DNA from: Piezodorus guildinii
Lineage: Eukaryota; Arthropoda; Insecta; Hemiptera; Pentatomidae
Direction of reading: 5' to 3'
Assembly (NCBI GenBank): GCA_023052935.1
Contig: CM041294.1
Location: 152,168,899 to 152,232,898, forward strand
DNA: 64,000 nt
Below are positions 43,748 through 53,774 of this stretch, in pieces (positions within the stretch are counted from its first letter, which is position 1; each line of letters begins with the position of its first letter). The position numbers and the translations under genes are program-made. Under the pieces are notes generated by a model. The model saw nothing but the letters and a program-made list of their open reading frames with translations. It was not told the origin of the DNA and did no database searches.

Positions 43748-45562
43748 GTGGGGGAAGCAGCTCGATGTTCTGCTTATGAACTGAATAGGTCACCTACTTC
43801 AGCCTTAAGTAAAGGTGAAACTCCCTCATTAATATGGAATGGCAGAAATGATCTGTCTAAACTTCGAATATTTGGTTGCCGAGCATGGCCTACCATTCTT
43901 CCTAAAGGTTCCAAATTGGATCCCAGAAGCAAGGAGGGGGTGATGGTTGGTTATTGTGGTGGTGGGTATAGGATTTGGTTGCCAGACGAGCAGAAAGTTA
44001 TTAGATCTAGAGATGTGATATTCGAGGAGAGCCAAATGCCCTATAAAGAAGTTAAAAATGTACCTATTGTCTATCATAATAGTGGTGGAAGCTATGAAGA
44101 GGGAAGGAAAAATGGTGAAGAGAATAACACTAATATTTCAGAGCAGCCAGAAGAAACTTCTAGACCTCAGAATGATTGTAATCCAGAGCAGTCAGAAAAC
44201 CCTTCAAGACTTCAGAATGAAGAATCCAATCCAGAGCATTCAGAAGAAACTTCTAGACCTCAGAGAAACCGGTCAAAACCTCATTTCCTAAATGATTATG
44301 AGTTATATAATGCATACTGTATGGTAAGCCGATCAGATGGAGTTCCATCATCTTATGAGGATGCTAATAAAAAGGAGGAATGGCAGGAAGCCATTATTAA
44401 AGAATTAAAAGCTCATGAGAAGATGAACACTTGGTCTGAAGAGGAAGCACCGAATGGAAGTGTCCCAATCACAACTAAATGGGTTTTCACAGTGAAGGAA
44501 GATGGAATCAAAAAGGCCAGATTGGTAGCAAGAGGGTTTGAAGAACAAACTCAAGATGATTGTGTATTTAATTACTCACCAGTTTGCCGAATGGATACTG
44601 TAAGAACTCTCTTGTCATTTGCATGCCAAAACGATTGGAGTATTAGACAAGTTGATGTGCCAACAGCCTTTCTCAATGGCTCACTGGACTATCCTGTGTT
44701 TATAAAACCACCTAAAGGTGTAAGTTGTTCTACAAAAACTCTGAGACTAAATAGGCCACTTTATGGACTTAAGAAAGCACCGAAGTATTGGAATGAAAGA
44801 TTTAATTCTTTTATGTTAAAATTGGGATTTAAGAGATCCCAATATGATTTATGCCTTTACTACAAGAGTAGGGTATTCTTTGTTCTTTTTGTGGATGATG
44901 GCCTAATTACAGGGGATGAAAAGGCTATTGAAGAATTAGTGAACAATTTAAAAGGAGAGTTCAGCATTAAAGAAATGAAGGCTTCTCAATTTTTAGGGAT
45001 GAAGATTGAAAGGCAAGAAAAGAAAATAAGGGTTACACAAACCCGCTTTATTGATAAACTCCTTGAAGATTATAATATGGTAGAGTGCAGGAAGGTATCA
45101 ACCCCCATGGAGGTTGGATTTAAACTTAACGCTGACAGTCCACCTTTAGATGAAAATATACCATACAGGAGCTTGGTATGTGGACTTATGTATCTGAGCA
45201 CAACAACTCGCCCGGATTTATCATTCCCAATTAGCTATTTATCTAGATGTTTAGATAAAGCTACTCAGCAGTCTTGGAAAGCTGCAAAACGAATACTCAG
45301 ATATCTCAAAGAAACTCGAGATATGGGTCTTACTTTCAAACCAAGTGAGAACCTAGGACTTATTGGTTATTCAGATGCTGACTGGGCAGGTGACATAGAA
45401 ACACGAAAGAGTGTAAGTGGCTTTGCAGCATTCTGCGGAAGCAATCCCATAGCTTGGCATTCAAGAAAGCAAGCATGTGTGGCTCTGTCAACGATGGAAG
45501 CGGGAGTACATTGCAGCAGGAATGGCATCACAGGAAATTGTGAGTTTAAGTGGAATAATTAG
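43748..45562 (+). pseudogene. copia integrase C-terminus, reverse transcriptase and RNase H start
   Basis: About 604 codons in a frame offset from the upstream ORF. About 1-100 is the integrase C-terminal part (AYELNRSPTSALSKGETPS, LRIFGCRAW). About 125-190 is an acidic linker with three copies of a QSEETSRPQ-like repeat. Reverse transcriptase follows: WVFTVKEDG (about 244), catalytic VDVPTAFLNG (about 301), YGLKKAPKYW (about 338) and VLFVDDGLITGD (about 380, the VDD active site). RNase H begins with GYSDADWAGD (about 540). The frame leaves register near 45500 at STMEA, where one extra G appears. Between 43672 and 43748 a short deletion and a one-base loss in a G-run separate it from the first ORF. 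Confidence 0.92.
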
Positions 45563-45815
45563 TGAGTTCAGTGGTGAAACAGTAAGTGGAAAACTGTTGG
45601 TGGATAACACTAGTGCTATAGCTTTTATAAAGAATTGTGAAAACTCTAAACGAGCAAAACACATTGATATAAAATTCCATTTTGTTAAAGATCTTATTTC
45701 CAAAGAAATAATATCTGTGGAACACATCAATTCTGACCGCAATGTGGCAGATTTGTTCACTAAACCACTTGCCTTTGATAAGTTTCAAATGTTTCGGAAG
45801 GCTTTAATTAATTAA
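45477..45815 (+). pseudogene. copia RNase H C-terminus
   Basis: The frame carries EYIAAGMASQEIVSLSGII, LLVDNTSAIAFIKN (catalytic D), RAKHIDIKFHFVKDLI and VADLFTKPL, the standard end of copia pol. It is out of register by one base with the previous ORF; the true join is near 45500. The stop is at 45813-45815. Confidence 0.92.
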
Positions 45816-45857
45816 TATATTAATGTCATTTATATATATTGTGCTAAAATTGTATAA

Positions 45858-46027
45858 AATTTTGTAATAGTATAATATTTTTACTTGTTTTGTTGTGTAG
45901 AATTTTATAATAATATAATATTTTTACTTGTTTTGTTGTGTAGGATTTTGTAATAGAATAATATTTTTACTTGTTTTGTGGTGTAGAATTTTGTAGTAGA
46001 ATAATATTTTTACTTGTTTTGTATGTG
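45858..46027. repeat. Four-copy tandem repeat, about 43 bp, in copia 3' region
   Basis: A unit of the form ttttgtaatagaataatatt + tttacttgttttg-tgtgtag repeats four times with small changes, between the pol stop and the polypurine tract. Confidence 0.85.
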
Positions 46028-46077
46028 AGATACAATTGAATATTTACTTGTGTATGTATATATTTGAAAACATTCAA

Positions 46078-46088
46078 TTGAGGGGGTG
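46078..46088 (+). promoter_or_regulatory. copia polypurine tract
   Basis: gagggggtg directly precedes the 3' LTR, the expected primer site for second-strand synthesis. Confidence 0.85.
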
Positions 46089-46282
46089 TGTTAAATATCG
46101 ATTGTATATGTAAAGATAGTTGTGGCACTGAACTTCCACCTAGGTGTACAGCAGCCCAACAACAATCAGTCCAGTTGGTAGCGTCCCCTGCGCCATGTTG
46201 TTTGTGTTTATAGCAGTAATAAACAAGCTGTCTAGTACAAGGTTCTTTTATTCCACTGCCTAATAACTCTATAACTTTAATA
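46089..46282 (+). repeat. copia 3' LTR
   Basis: 194 bp, identical by eye to the 5' LTR, followed by the target repeat gtctc. Confidence 0.95.
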
Positions 46283-46475
46283 GTCTCAACCTTCAGATTT
46301 TATTTATGTGGTATTGCACCAATTACATGTTATTCTTAAGTGATATTTACAAGCAGGATTAATATAAATTAATTTTGAAAGAGTAGGATGAAAACAAAAA
46401 CCTACACAATAAAAAAAAAATGATTGAAGTAAAATACAAAACAATTAACGTAAGAAACAAAACTAATTTAAGTAA

Positions 46476-47526
46476 GTCTGGCACCCGGGACTGCTGTACA
46501 AACTCGGTAAATTCCTCCATCCAACATACTTCCTCATCCTCCAGTCCTACCTCTCTGATAGAACCTCTAAAATAACTACAATAGTCCCTATTCATCCACT
46601 TTTACTCAGTCTGCTGGTGTTCCTTAAGGAAGTATCCTAGGACCCATTCTCTACACAGTCTATACAGCTGATATCCCAACCCATCCTAACTCATTCCTTT
46701 CTACCTATGCCAATGACACTTGCGTGCTATCAGTAAATAACGATCCTTGTATTGCCTCTCAAAACCTCCAATCCCACACCAGAGACCTTGAGGTATGGTG
46801 TCAGAATTGGAGAATTAAAATCAACTCCAATAAATCACACCAAATTACCTTTACCCTTCGTCGTAAACCTATGACATCCTGCCCTACAGTGCCCTTTAAT
46901 GATATTCCGCTTGTCCCGGTGGAATAGATCCGTTATTTAGGCCTCCTGCTTGACAAACGTCTTACATGGAATCCGCATACAAGACTGAAAAGACAAGAAA
47001 CTGCTCGCCAATTTCGGTTACTTCAACATTTACTTGACAGACGCTCTAACCTTTCTCTTTACTACAAAAGACTCATTAACATGACAATCATAAGGCCTAT
47101 CTGGACTTACGGAGTTGAGCTTTGGGGCTCTACTAAAACCATCAAAATCTTCCCGTATCCAATCCTTACAATCCAAATCCCTTAACGCTCCTTACTTTGT
47201 CACCAAAAAAATCATCCACAAAGACCTTAATGTTCCATATGTTGCTGATTTGGCCTGTACCAGGTATCACTCCTTCCATGAAAAACTCCACTCAAACTCT
47301 AATCCACTAGTTTCAATCCTTCCTTCCATTTCAATTCCTGACAATCCGCCGAGGCGTCTGAAAAGAAGATGGCCTCGAGACCTTCTTGTGTAGATTCACT
47401 ACTAGAGTGCTGCCAATGGGCAGTTTCTCTTCATGTTTTTTTTCATGTGTATTATCATTGTAGCATATTTACTTGATGTATGAACATACAGTTGTAAATT
47501 TAAATAAATGAATTTTAAAAAAAAAA
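46476..47526 (+). pseudogene. Jockey-like LINE, RT motif A to 3' end
   Basis: It starts in motif A (gtctggcacccgggactgct), passes motif B (tctgctggtgttccttaagg) and motif C (ctatgccaatgacacttgcg, where YADD has become YAND), then LEVWCQNWRIKINSNKSHQI (46724-46927) and, after a TAG near 46924, the C-terminal regions (47115-47393). It ends in poly(A). ttaagtaa flanks it at 46468-46475 and 47527-47534. Several frameshifts and a lost active-site aspartate make it non-functional. Confidence 0.85.
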
Positions 47527-47534
47527 TTAAGTAA

Positions 47535-47773
47535 AAACAAAACAAAAAACTAACCATTGTTTTTTTCTTTTCTACATTTTACAATTAATGCATTAATATT
47601 TCTTTTGTACAATTAGTTTTTTAACGTTTCAGAGTGCTATTTTCGTAGGCACCTATTTTTTTAAACGATTGGGTTGTCACAAGTTTTCCATATTTAATAA
47701 CTTAAAGAAGGTGACATTTTTGATCCAATTTATAAGTCGCATGTAATTAAAATGATTCTAAAATCAGTGATAG
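47535..47773. other. No gene seen
   Basis: AT-rich. attgggttgtcacaagttttccat near 47670 resembles a mariner-type end (ttgggttgtc), but no partner end was found. Confidence 0.35.
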
Positions 47774-48082
47774 ATGAAATTCATGATATATATGCCGTGT
47801 GGTCTGATCGCTATCTTTGCCCTCTGCTTGTGTGTTGCCAATTCCCTTTCGCGAGCCGCTCGAGTGAGTGCAGACAGCGGAAGCCAGGTCGTGCATGGTG
47901 TGCAGCGGCGTGTGGTCCAAGGGCTCTGGAATTTGGAACGGCTGGAGGCAATCTGGAGATATATAGTCCCTCCAGCACGCCTTCCACATCAACCCTCTTC
48001 CATTATCTTCTACTTAGTTCATGCTTTCTTAAGTTTGCGTGTGTATGCTTGTCAGTATAGAGTTGTTTTTATGTTTAGTTAA
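47774..48082 (+). CDS. Unrecognised ORF with signal-peptide-like N-terminus; possible first exon
   Basis: The frame begins MKFMIYMPCGLIAIFALCLC, followed by VANSLSRAAR: a short start, a hydrophobic core of about 15 residues and a small-residue cleavage region, as in a secretory signal peptide. Base composition rises in GC here relative to the flanks. After codon 30 the DNA reads CGA|GTGAGT (47864-47869), a strong splice-donor consensus in phase 0, so the coding exon may be only 47774-47863. Read through, the ORF continues 72 more residues with a dibasic RR and no domain I recognise. No acceptor, promoter or second exon was identified, so this could be chance or a gene fragment. Confidence 0.3.
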   Translation: MKFMIYMPCGLIAIFALCLCVANSLSRAARVSADSGSQVVHGVQRRVVQGLWNLERLEAIWRYIVPPARLPHQPSSIIFYLVHAFLSLRVYACQYRVVFMFS

Positions 48083-48125
48083 TTATTTTCAATATTGAAC
48101 CTTTTTCTATCGCTTGAAACAAAAA

Positions 48126-48666
48126 TCTGGTGGGGTCAACACACGACTTTCACTTACCACCGTTGTTAAAATCGATTAAAGAATTTTCAAATACAGTTAA
48201 AGAGATAAAAACTAGTGAAACTAATAAAGAATTTTCAAATACAGTTAAAGAGATAAAAACTAGTGAAGCTAATAAAGAATTAATTAAATTGAATTTCTAT
48301 AGAAACATGTGTTTTATTGAAAATTTTATTATATTATTATCATAAATAACCAGTTAGTTCTATCGGTTTTTTATCATTCTTTATTAACTTTTACAAGCTT
48401 GTGTATAAGATAACATTTTTTCTAAAATCTTTAGCTTTCCAACGGTGTATTATACCTCTATATTACTGTTCTTAAAAAATTGCATTAAAAAATATTTTTG
48501 CACTTTTCTCCTTTGCACACACATGCACACCTTTTTGCGGGACTTGGTCATTTGGACTAAGGTGACCCTATAACGTGTATTTCCGGTGAAAACTAGAATT
48601 CGAAAATTTTCACGATCGCTATACTTTCTCTTACTATATGTTTCATATATAGGTAAGTGAAAGTAA
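48126..48666 (-). mobile_element. Family E copy, internally deleted, with inner duplication
   Basis: Right end in reverse: tctggtggggtcaacacacg. The segment aattttcaaatacagttaaa + gagataaaaactagtgaa is tandemly duplicated (about 48180-48265). The middle is deleted to acacacatgcacacctttt. It ends atataggtaagtgaaagtaa. Confidence 0.8.
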
Positions 48667-48960
48667 TAAGAAACAAATAAACATAACCAATTAAACTTTT
48701 CGTTAGGGTGAGCTAAAACTTCTTAAGCGATAAACTCTAAATTAGTCAGATAGGATTTTTTTAAAACATAAATGTACGCAGGAGCGGGTCCGCTATTTAA
48801 TAATATATTATGAAATAATATTTTTCTATTATATTTTATATGTATTATTTTAATTATATTTTTTTAGTTCAAATAATTTCCCTCGGTATGAATAATATAA
48901 TTATTTAAAATGATTGATTATTGTAGGATAGCAGTTAATAAACCTTAAACATGTTTAATG
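48667..48960. other. No gene seen
   Basis: AT-rich, unassigned. Confidence 0.4.
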
Positions 48961-48962
48961 TA

Positions 48963-49891
48963 CGAGGCGTGTTTTTTTGGTACCGTTTTGGAATGAAAAA
49001 AAGACGTGCAAAGATATCGCAATAATTTTATTTTTACATGAAAGCCTGTACCTTAATCTACTTTTCTACATAATGTCCATGAATTTAGAGGCACTTGTCA
49101 TAATGCGGCACCAGTTTTTGAATACCCTCCTCAAAAATTCTGCCGCCTTGTTAACCACTGCATCAAATTGACTTCGTTATAGTCTTGAAGACGCCGACCG
49201 CCCAGGTGTTTCTTCAAGTGCAGGAACAAATGGTAGTCGCTGGGCGCTAGATTAGGGCTGTATGGAAGATGATCTAGAGTTTCCCATTTAAATGATTTGA
49301 TGAGATCTTTGGTCCGATTAGCCACATGTGGACGGGCATTGTCATGCAGCAAAGCTTACTCAACTTTCAACTTGCCACGTCTTTTGTTCTGGATTGCACG
49401 ACGCAGATTTTTCAATGTCTCAAAATAAGAAGCTGCATTGATTGTCTCATTAAGAGGCAGAAACTCCACTAGCAATGGACACTAGCAAAACTCCTTTTCT
49501 GTCCCAAAAAACTGTGCACATGATTTTCCGGGCAGAAATTGTTTTCTTAAACTGCACTCTTTTGGGTGATGATGAATGTCGCCATTCCATGTATTGTTGT
49601 TTTGATTCTGGTGTGGCGTAGGCCACCCATGTTTCGTCACCAGTAACAATTTGACGATAACGAAGTCAAAACATTTTCGATGCAGTGGTTAACAAGTCAG
49701 GCAGCAGAATATTTTGAGGAGGGTATTCAAAAACTGGTGTCGCGTTATGACAAGTGCCTCAAATTCATGGAAATTATGTAGAAAAGTATTAGATTAAGGT
49801 ACAGGCTTTCGTGTAAAAATAAAATTATTGCGATATCTTTGCACGTCATTTTTTAATTCAAAAACGGTACATACTTAAAAAAAATGCCTTG
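48963..49891 (-). mobile_element. Fold-back mariner (headless, two 3' ends)
   Basis: TA flanks it at 48961-48962 and 49892-49893. The ends cgaggcgt... / ...atgccttg are imperfect inverted copies. The arms at about 49003-49182 and 49657-49848 are inverted copies of each other (gacgtgcaaagatatcgc, agcctgtaccttaatcta, cagtttttgaataccctcct). Both arms are the 3' end of the transposase gene, so the N-terminal half has been replaced by a second inverted 3' end. Confidence 0.8.
49131..49656 (-). pseudogene. Mariner transposase, central and C-terminal part (DD34D)
   Basis: Minus-strand pieces include VTGDETWVAYATPESKQQ (first catalytic D), WRHSSSPKRVQFKK, then a frame from 49352 with LHDNARPHVANRTKDL (second D) and LPYSPNLAPSDYHLFLHL (third D). 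Exactly 34 residues separate the last two aspartates, the mariner DD34D signature. A TAA lies just before the LLHDN block, and an insertion of a few bases near 49475-49485 shifts the frame. It is a different mariner family from the four ttgggttgt copies. Confidence 0.8.
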
Positions 49892-49893
49892 TA

Positions 49894-50303
49894 TTTGAAA
49901 TAATCTAAATCAGACAAATATCCATGAGCTTAATAATAATTTACTATTCGCACGGTTTCTAGACCTACGGCTGACCATGGATAGGTGATTAGGCCGAATT
50001 CTTGCGCAGACGCTTGTTTTCTCTCCCAATTTTTCGGTACCCACATTATAGAAGATATTTATAGTAAGTTTTGCACTTGGAGGGCCTTCCTACCACAGAG
50101 TCACCAATAAACAAAGTTTAAACAAACATTTTTTTTATCCGAAAAATAAATTTCGGATCAACCCTGTTTCCTCCCCCCCTCCGATTATTTCCTAATTTTC
50201 CTTCAAATCTTTAGGGTAATTTCGTTTAATGCTGATTATATATTATAATTATTTGTTGGAGCTTAGACTTACGTAAGGAATGCCTGGAACCTGCTCTCAT
50301 TAT
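49894..50303. other. No gene seen
   Basis: Unassigned sequence; no open frame longer than 60 codons. Confidence 0.4.
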
Positions 50304-50588
50304 CTAAGGATCGCTTTCTTTTTGCATAACTAGGCAAGGACGTTTGAAGGTGAGGCCGAGTCTGTAACCGTGTTCATGGCCAACATAACAACCTTTTTCT
50401 GCGTCTTGTGTACTTCCGGCTAACAGTTTAATGCCACATAACTCCCTAACTGTTTTCCAAAGAGTCGTTTTAAAAAAGAATGTAAAGTGCTTTGGATCGC
50501 ATGACGATGTATGGTAAAACTTCTTTAGGCGCGAGTACGGGGTTACTGAATACTTTGGATGCAATGCAACGAAAATGCTAGTTCTCAT
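50304..50588 (-). CDS. Unrecognised 94-codon ORF
   Basis: The minus frame starts MRTSIFVALHPKYSVTPYSR and contains CDPKHFTFFFKTTLWKTVRE, CGIKLLAGSTQDAEKGCYVG and KRPCLVMQ. Composition is protein-like (balanced, four cysteines, little low complexity), but I match it to no family. No exon boundary, promoter or duplication in the window supports it. It could be a gene fragment, a host exon or chance. Confidence 0.2.
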   Translation of the reverse strand: MRTSIFVALHPKYSVTPYSRLKKFYHTSSCDPKHFTFFFKTTLWKTVRELCGIKLLAGSTQDAEKGCYVGHEHGYRLGLTFKRPCLVMQKESDP

Positions 50589-50673
50589 CCCATCTCCTCA
50601 AGAGATAAATGCTTTGTTTATTTGGCAATGCTGCCCAAATACATTTTTTTTTCCTATTCTAATACAAAAAATT

Positions 50674-50971
50674 TGACGGGGAGCCCGTGGTTGAGTGGCT
50701 AGCGCGCTAGTTTCTCATGCTACAGGTTGAGCGTTCGAATCCCAGTCCCGGCGGGGCTTTTATAATGATGTAATCAAATGGGGATTCACTCGCAGCCTCT
50801 CCCCCGGGTATGTGAGACCCGTCAGCCAAATGGTGGCCACTCACAAAATTAGGCGTAGGGAGTGATGACCCTACACTACGAATTTCATCGTGAAACGCGA
50901 GTGTAATCTCCCAGGAGATCACACCGCGAGGCCCAGGGCCTGCACGGCCTGTCGCGCCACTGAAGAAGAAG
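50674..50971 (+). mobile_element. tRNA-derived SINE (family A), copy 2
   Basis: Head gcccgtggttgagtggctag and gcgttcgaatcccagtcccg (A and B boxes); body tgagacccgtcagccaaatg...atctcccaggagatcacacc; end gcacggcctgtcgcgccact with a gaagaagaa tail instead of poly(A). aatacaaa occurs on both sides (50661 and 50972). Confidence 0.85.
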
Positions 50972-51009
50972 AATACAAATTTATAATATTTACAATTTAA
51001 AATGAAAAG

Positions 51010-51152
51010 TATATACATACACTCACACACACGCTCATACACAAATCACAAAGTAATAATCATAATAATAATGATAATAAGTACAATAGAATGATAAACT
51101 AAAAACAACTAATTTACAAAAAAAAAAAAAAAATACATAGGTAGAGTAGATT

Positions 51153-51238
<86 letters not shown>

Positions 51239-51320
51239 GTATATGTACACACACACTCACACACATACTTACATACATACACAAATCACAAAGTAATAAT
51301 CATAAAAATAATGATAATTA
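51010..51320. repeat. Microsatellite cluster with a flanking direct repeat
   Basis: (TA)n at 51161-51231 lies between two copies of tacacaaatcacaaagtaat + aatcata (about 51040-51064 and 51277-51304), each preceded by CA-rich DNA. The arrangement suggests a duplication around an expanding microsatellite. Confidence 0.8.
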
Positions 51321-51799
51321 TTTATTTATTTATTTAACAACCAAAATATTCGCATGAAATATTTTTATGGCAAAACAACGTTTGCCGGTTCAGCTAGTTA
51401 TTATATGGAATATGATACAGAGATATAATTAACTTAGATTATTCGGTAGTTGTTATCAGCTCTATAGCAAACTAACAATAAGATCTACCAGACCAGCCTA
51501 GACTCTCAAGTCCTAACCCCGAGGCAGTATCCTCTCGATAAGTACTGTTTGCAGTCGGCTCACAGGCAACTGATACACGGATCTATTACATAAGCAACTA
51601 TCGAAGGCTATGTATATCTAGACCATTTATATTTAGCCTGTATTAGTCACTCCTAGAAGAGATAGTGTCAAATATAGGAGATAGAGGAAATTATGGTCCA
51701 TGTTTATCAATTGGTCGACCATAATAAAGAATTCTTTAAATAAACATAATTCTTTAAATTAAATTAAAATTTATTAAATAGAGAAATAAAATTTAGGTA
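51321..51799. other. No gene seen
   Basis: Unique-looking sequence. No open frame longer than 60 codons. Confidence 0.4.
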
Positions 51800-51965
51800 C
51801 ATTGGCATTTGAAACCTGTCAGACTACTTCAATCAGAATAAAACCTACGCGATATTAAGTTTACATCGGTATAGCGAGTTTAATTAAAATCGTTAGAGCA
51901 GTTTTTGAGAAAATTATAAAAAAATAGCAAAATGTATAAAGTAGCACTTCCTTTCAACCGATTAT
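51800..51965 (-). repeat. Family E fragment
   Basis: cctgtcagactacttcaatc, atcggtatagcgagtttaat and atcgttagagcagtttttga are internal family E sequence in reverse. Confidence 0.65.
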
Positions 51966-52044
51966 ATTTAAATAATTGTTTGTTTATCTTCTCTGGCGTT
52001 TAGCTGTCTTACCTGATTTACATTTTTTTGTTACCACTACACAT

Positions 52045-52265
52045 TAACTAGATGAAAAAGGTTACGGGTTCAGACCCGCAGGTGGTCTAGGATTTTTTAA
52101 TAAGCGGAAAAGAGGGGACTTAAAAAGGTGGTCTGGAGCCTGAGCGATGTCAGATACTCGTTAAAGATCCCTATCCTTATTAAGCCTGGATAGGCAAAAT
52201 TTAGGACTCTCATTGTAGCACCGTCCGATTAGACACAGTTGCATAAAGTGACGTTAAAAAAACAA
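52045..52265 (+). mobile_element. SINE-B copy, 5'-truncated head
   Basis: The B box acgggttcagacccgcaggt is intact; the A box is lost. The body (gagcgatgtcagatactcgt, aagatccctatccttattaa, tagcaccgtccgattagaca) matches the copy at 10075. Confidence 0.8.
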
Positions 52266-53774
52266 ACAAAGAATGTGTTTTAAAAAATAATACTTATAAA
52301 ATTAACACACGCTGTTCAATCACATAGTCCTTTTCGCACGACTTCGTTGTTTGTAATCATGATACTCCAGCAAGCATAAGACTACATTTATTAATTGTAT
52401 CAGTTTCTTAAACTTATCGGTTTTTCGTCTCTTCACAATAACTTTGTATACAATATATATTAGCAGTGTGCTATAAGATGTAGTGAAGGATGAAAAATGT
52501 TGTAGCAAGGAATAAGGTAATTAAAGTTAGTTAGTTTAAAATAGTTATGACAAATTGCTGAGCTTCATTTTTCAAAGAAAAATATTTAAATAATGTAATT
52601 TTATTCAATAATGAAAGTATAAAAAAATTGTTTCAGTCTTGAAAATGGGGAAACAACCCCGAAACGTCGACTAGGATGAAAAAATTGTTAAACGACTTAT
52701 GAAATAAAATGATTAGATGATGAATGGAAGGTAGTATGTGCTTTTTTAAATGTTCCAATTAAGAAAACTTCCAAAAAAATTAAAAAAGAAAAGAAATTTG
52801 TATACAATATTTTCTATATGTTAATTTTTCTATCACTCTAAAAGGATCCATTTCATATAACGGTCCATTATATGAAAAGCTTAGATCAAAATGTTTCAAT
52901 ATAGTATCATGAAAAAAAAATGAATACAAATTGGTGGTGACACATCTTGTGCTCTCCTTGTCAGTATTTTCTATCTTAATGGTCAAATGATTTTTAATTG
53001 ATGTATTTCTTAATTTGAATAAGACAATATATATTAGAATAAAAGCAATCTAAATTTGTTGAGACTTTAATTTATTAAAGAATAAATTGATGAATTCAAA
53101 AATCCGGTGAGCCCCGTCACAGGAAGAAGATTAATGACACCTACGAAGAAGATATTTTTTCTCGCGTCCTCATCCCTCTCTTAAAAAGTACCATGTACAG
53201 TAGAAGACATAGCCAACAAAGCAACAGATTGGAGAATTTTAACTCAAACTACAAGGGGCTTTGAAATAAAAACAAAATCTAAAAGTGAAACTACCTTCTG
53301 CTAGTGCATTCAGAGTTGAGACAAGCTGATACAGCGACCTACAAGAGACTCAGATTCCTCGAGAGAGATGCTATCAGGTGAGATTCTAATTAATTAAGAG
53401 CCCGCTTGGAGTGGACTCGACTCGGCACCAAGCGATCTTCACGTCCGATAGCAGCTCCACAAGTTTCTTTGCTTCAGTGCTTGATGCTTACATACTAAAA
53501 AGTACATCGCCTCTTTAAGGGGTTTCACCTTCGACGAAAGAAGTTCATACTTATAAACTAAATAAAGAAATTTGTTGGATAAAATTTGAATGGTTACAAA
53601 CCAATTTTTGTCGCTTACCCCTTCTTCGAATCGATACAATGGCTTTTGAATGAATGAGTACTAAAAAGCTAAGTGAAGATACCACTTGAAACATAATATA
53701 GAATATTATAATTACTAGACCGATGTTATAAAAAGCTACTACAAATATATTCAGTGAATTGCAAACAATTTTTT
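52266..53774. other. No recognised gene; one hammerhead-like motif
   Basis: AT-rich to about 53100, then a more balanced stretch (53100-53640) with short frames that I cannot assign. At 52640-52665 gaaaatggggaaacaacccc + gaaacgtcg forms a short stem followed by GAAAC; see findings. Confidence 0.4.

Larger units (their letters stand above)
41718..46282 (+). mobile_element. Complete copia (Ty1/copia) LTR retrotransposon
   Basis: Direct LTRs of 194 bp (41718-41911 and 46089-46282) are identical as far as I can compare by eye, and gtctc flanks the element at 41713-41717 and 46283-46287. Inside, in order: primer-binding site, gag with CCHC knuckle, protease, integrase, reverse transcriptase, RNase H, a four-copy tandem repeat and a polypurine tract. 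Integrase lies before reverse transcriptase, the copia order. The coding region is broken in three zones (43670-43720, about 43745 and about 45500). Identical LTRs point to very recent insertion, so the breaks were either inherited from the RNA template or are partly sequence errors in G-runs. Confidence 0.96.

Noticed and set aside
51035..51256. ORF composed of IYIYIY repeats (also 41545-41757)
   Set aside because: Translation of (TA)n microsatellites.
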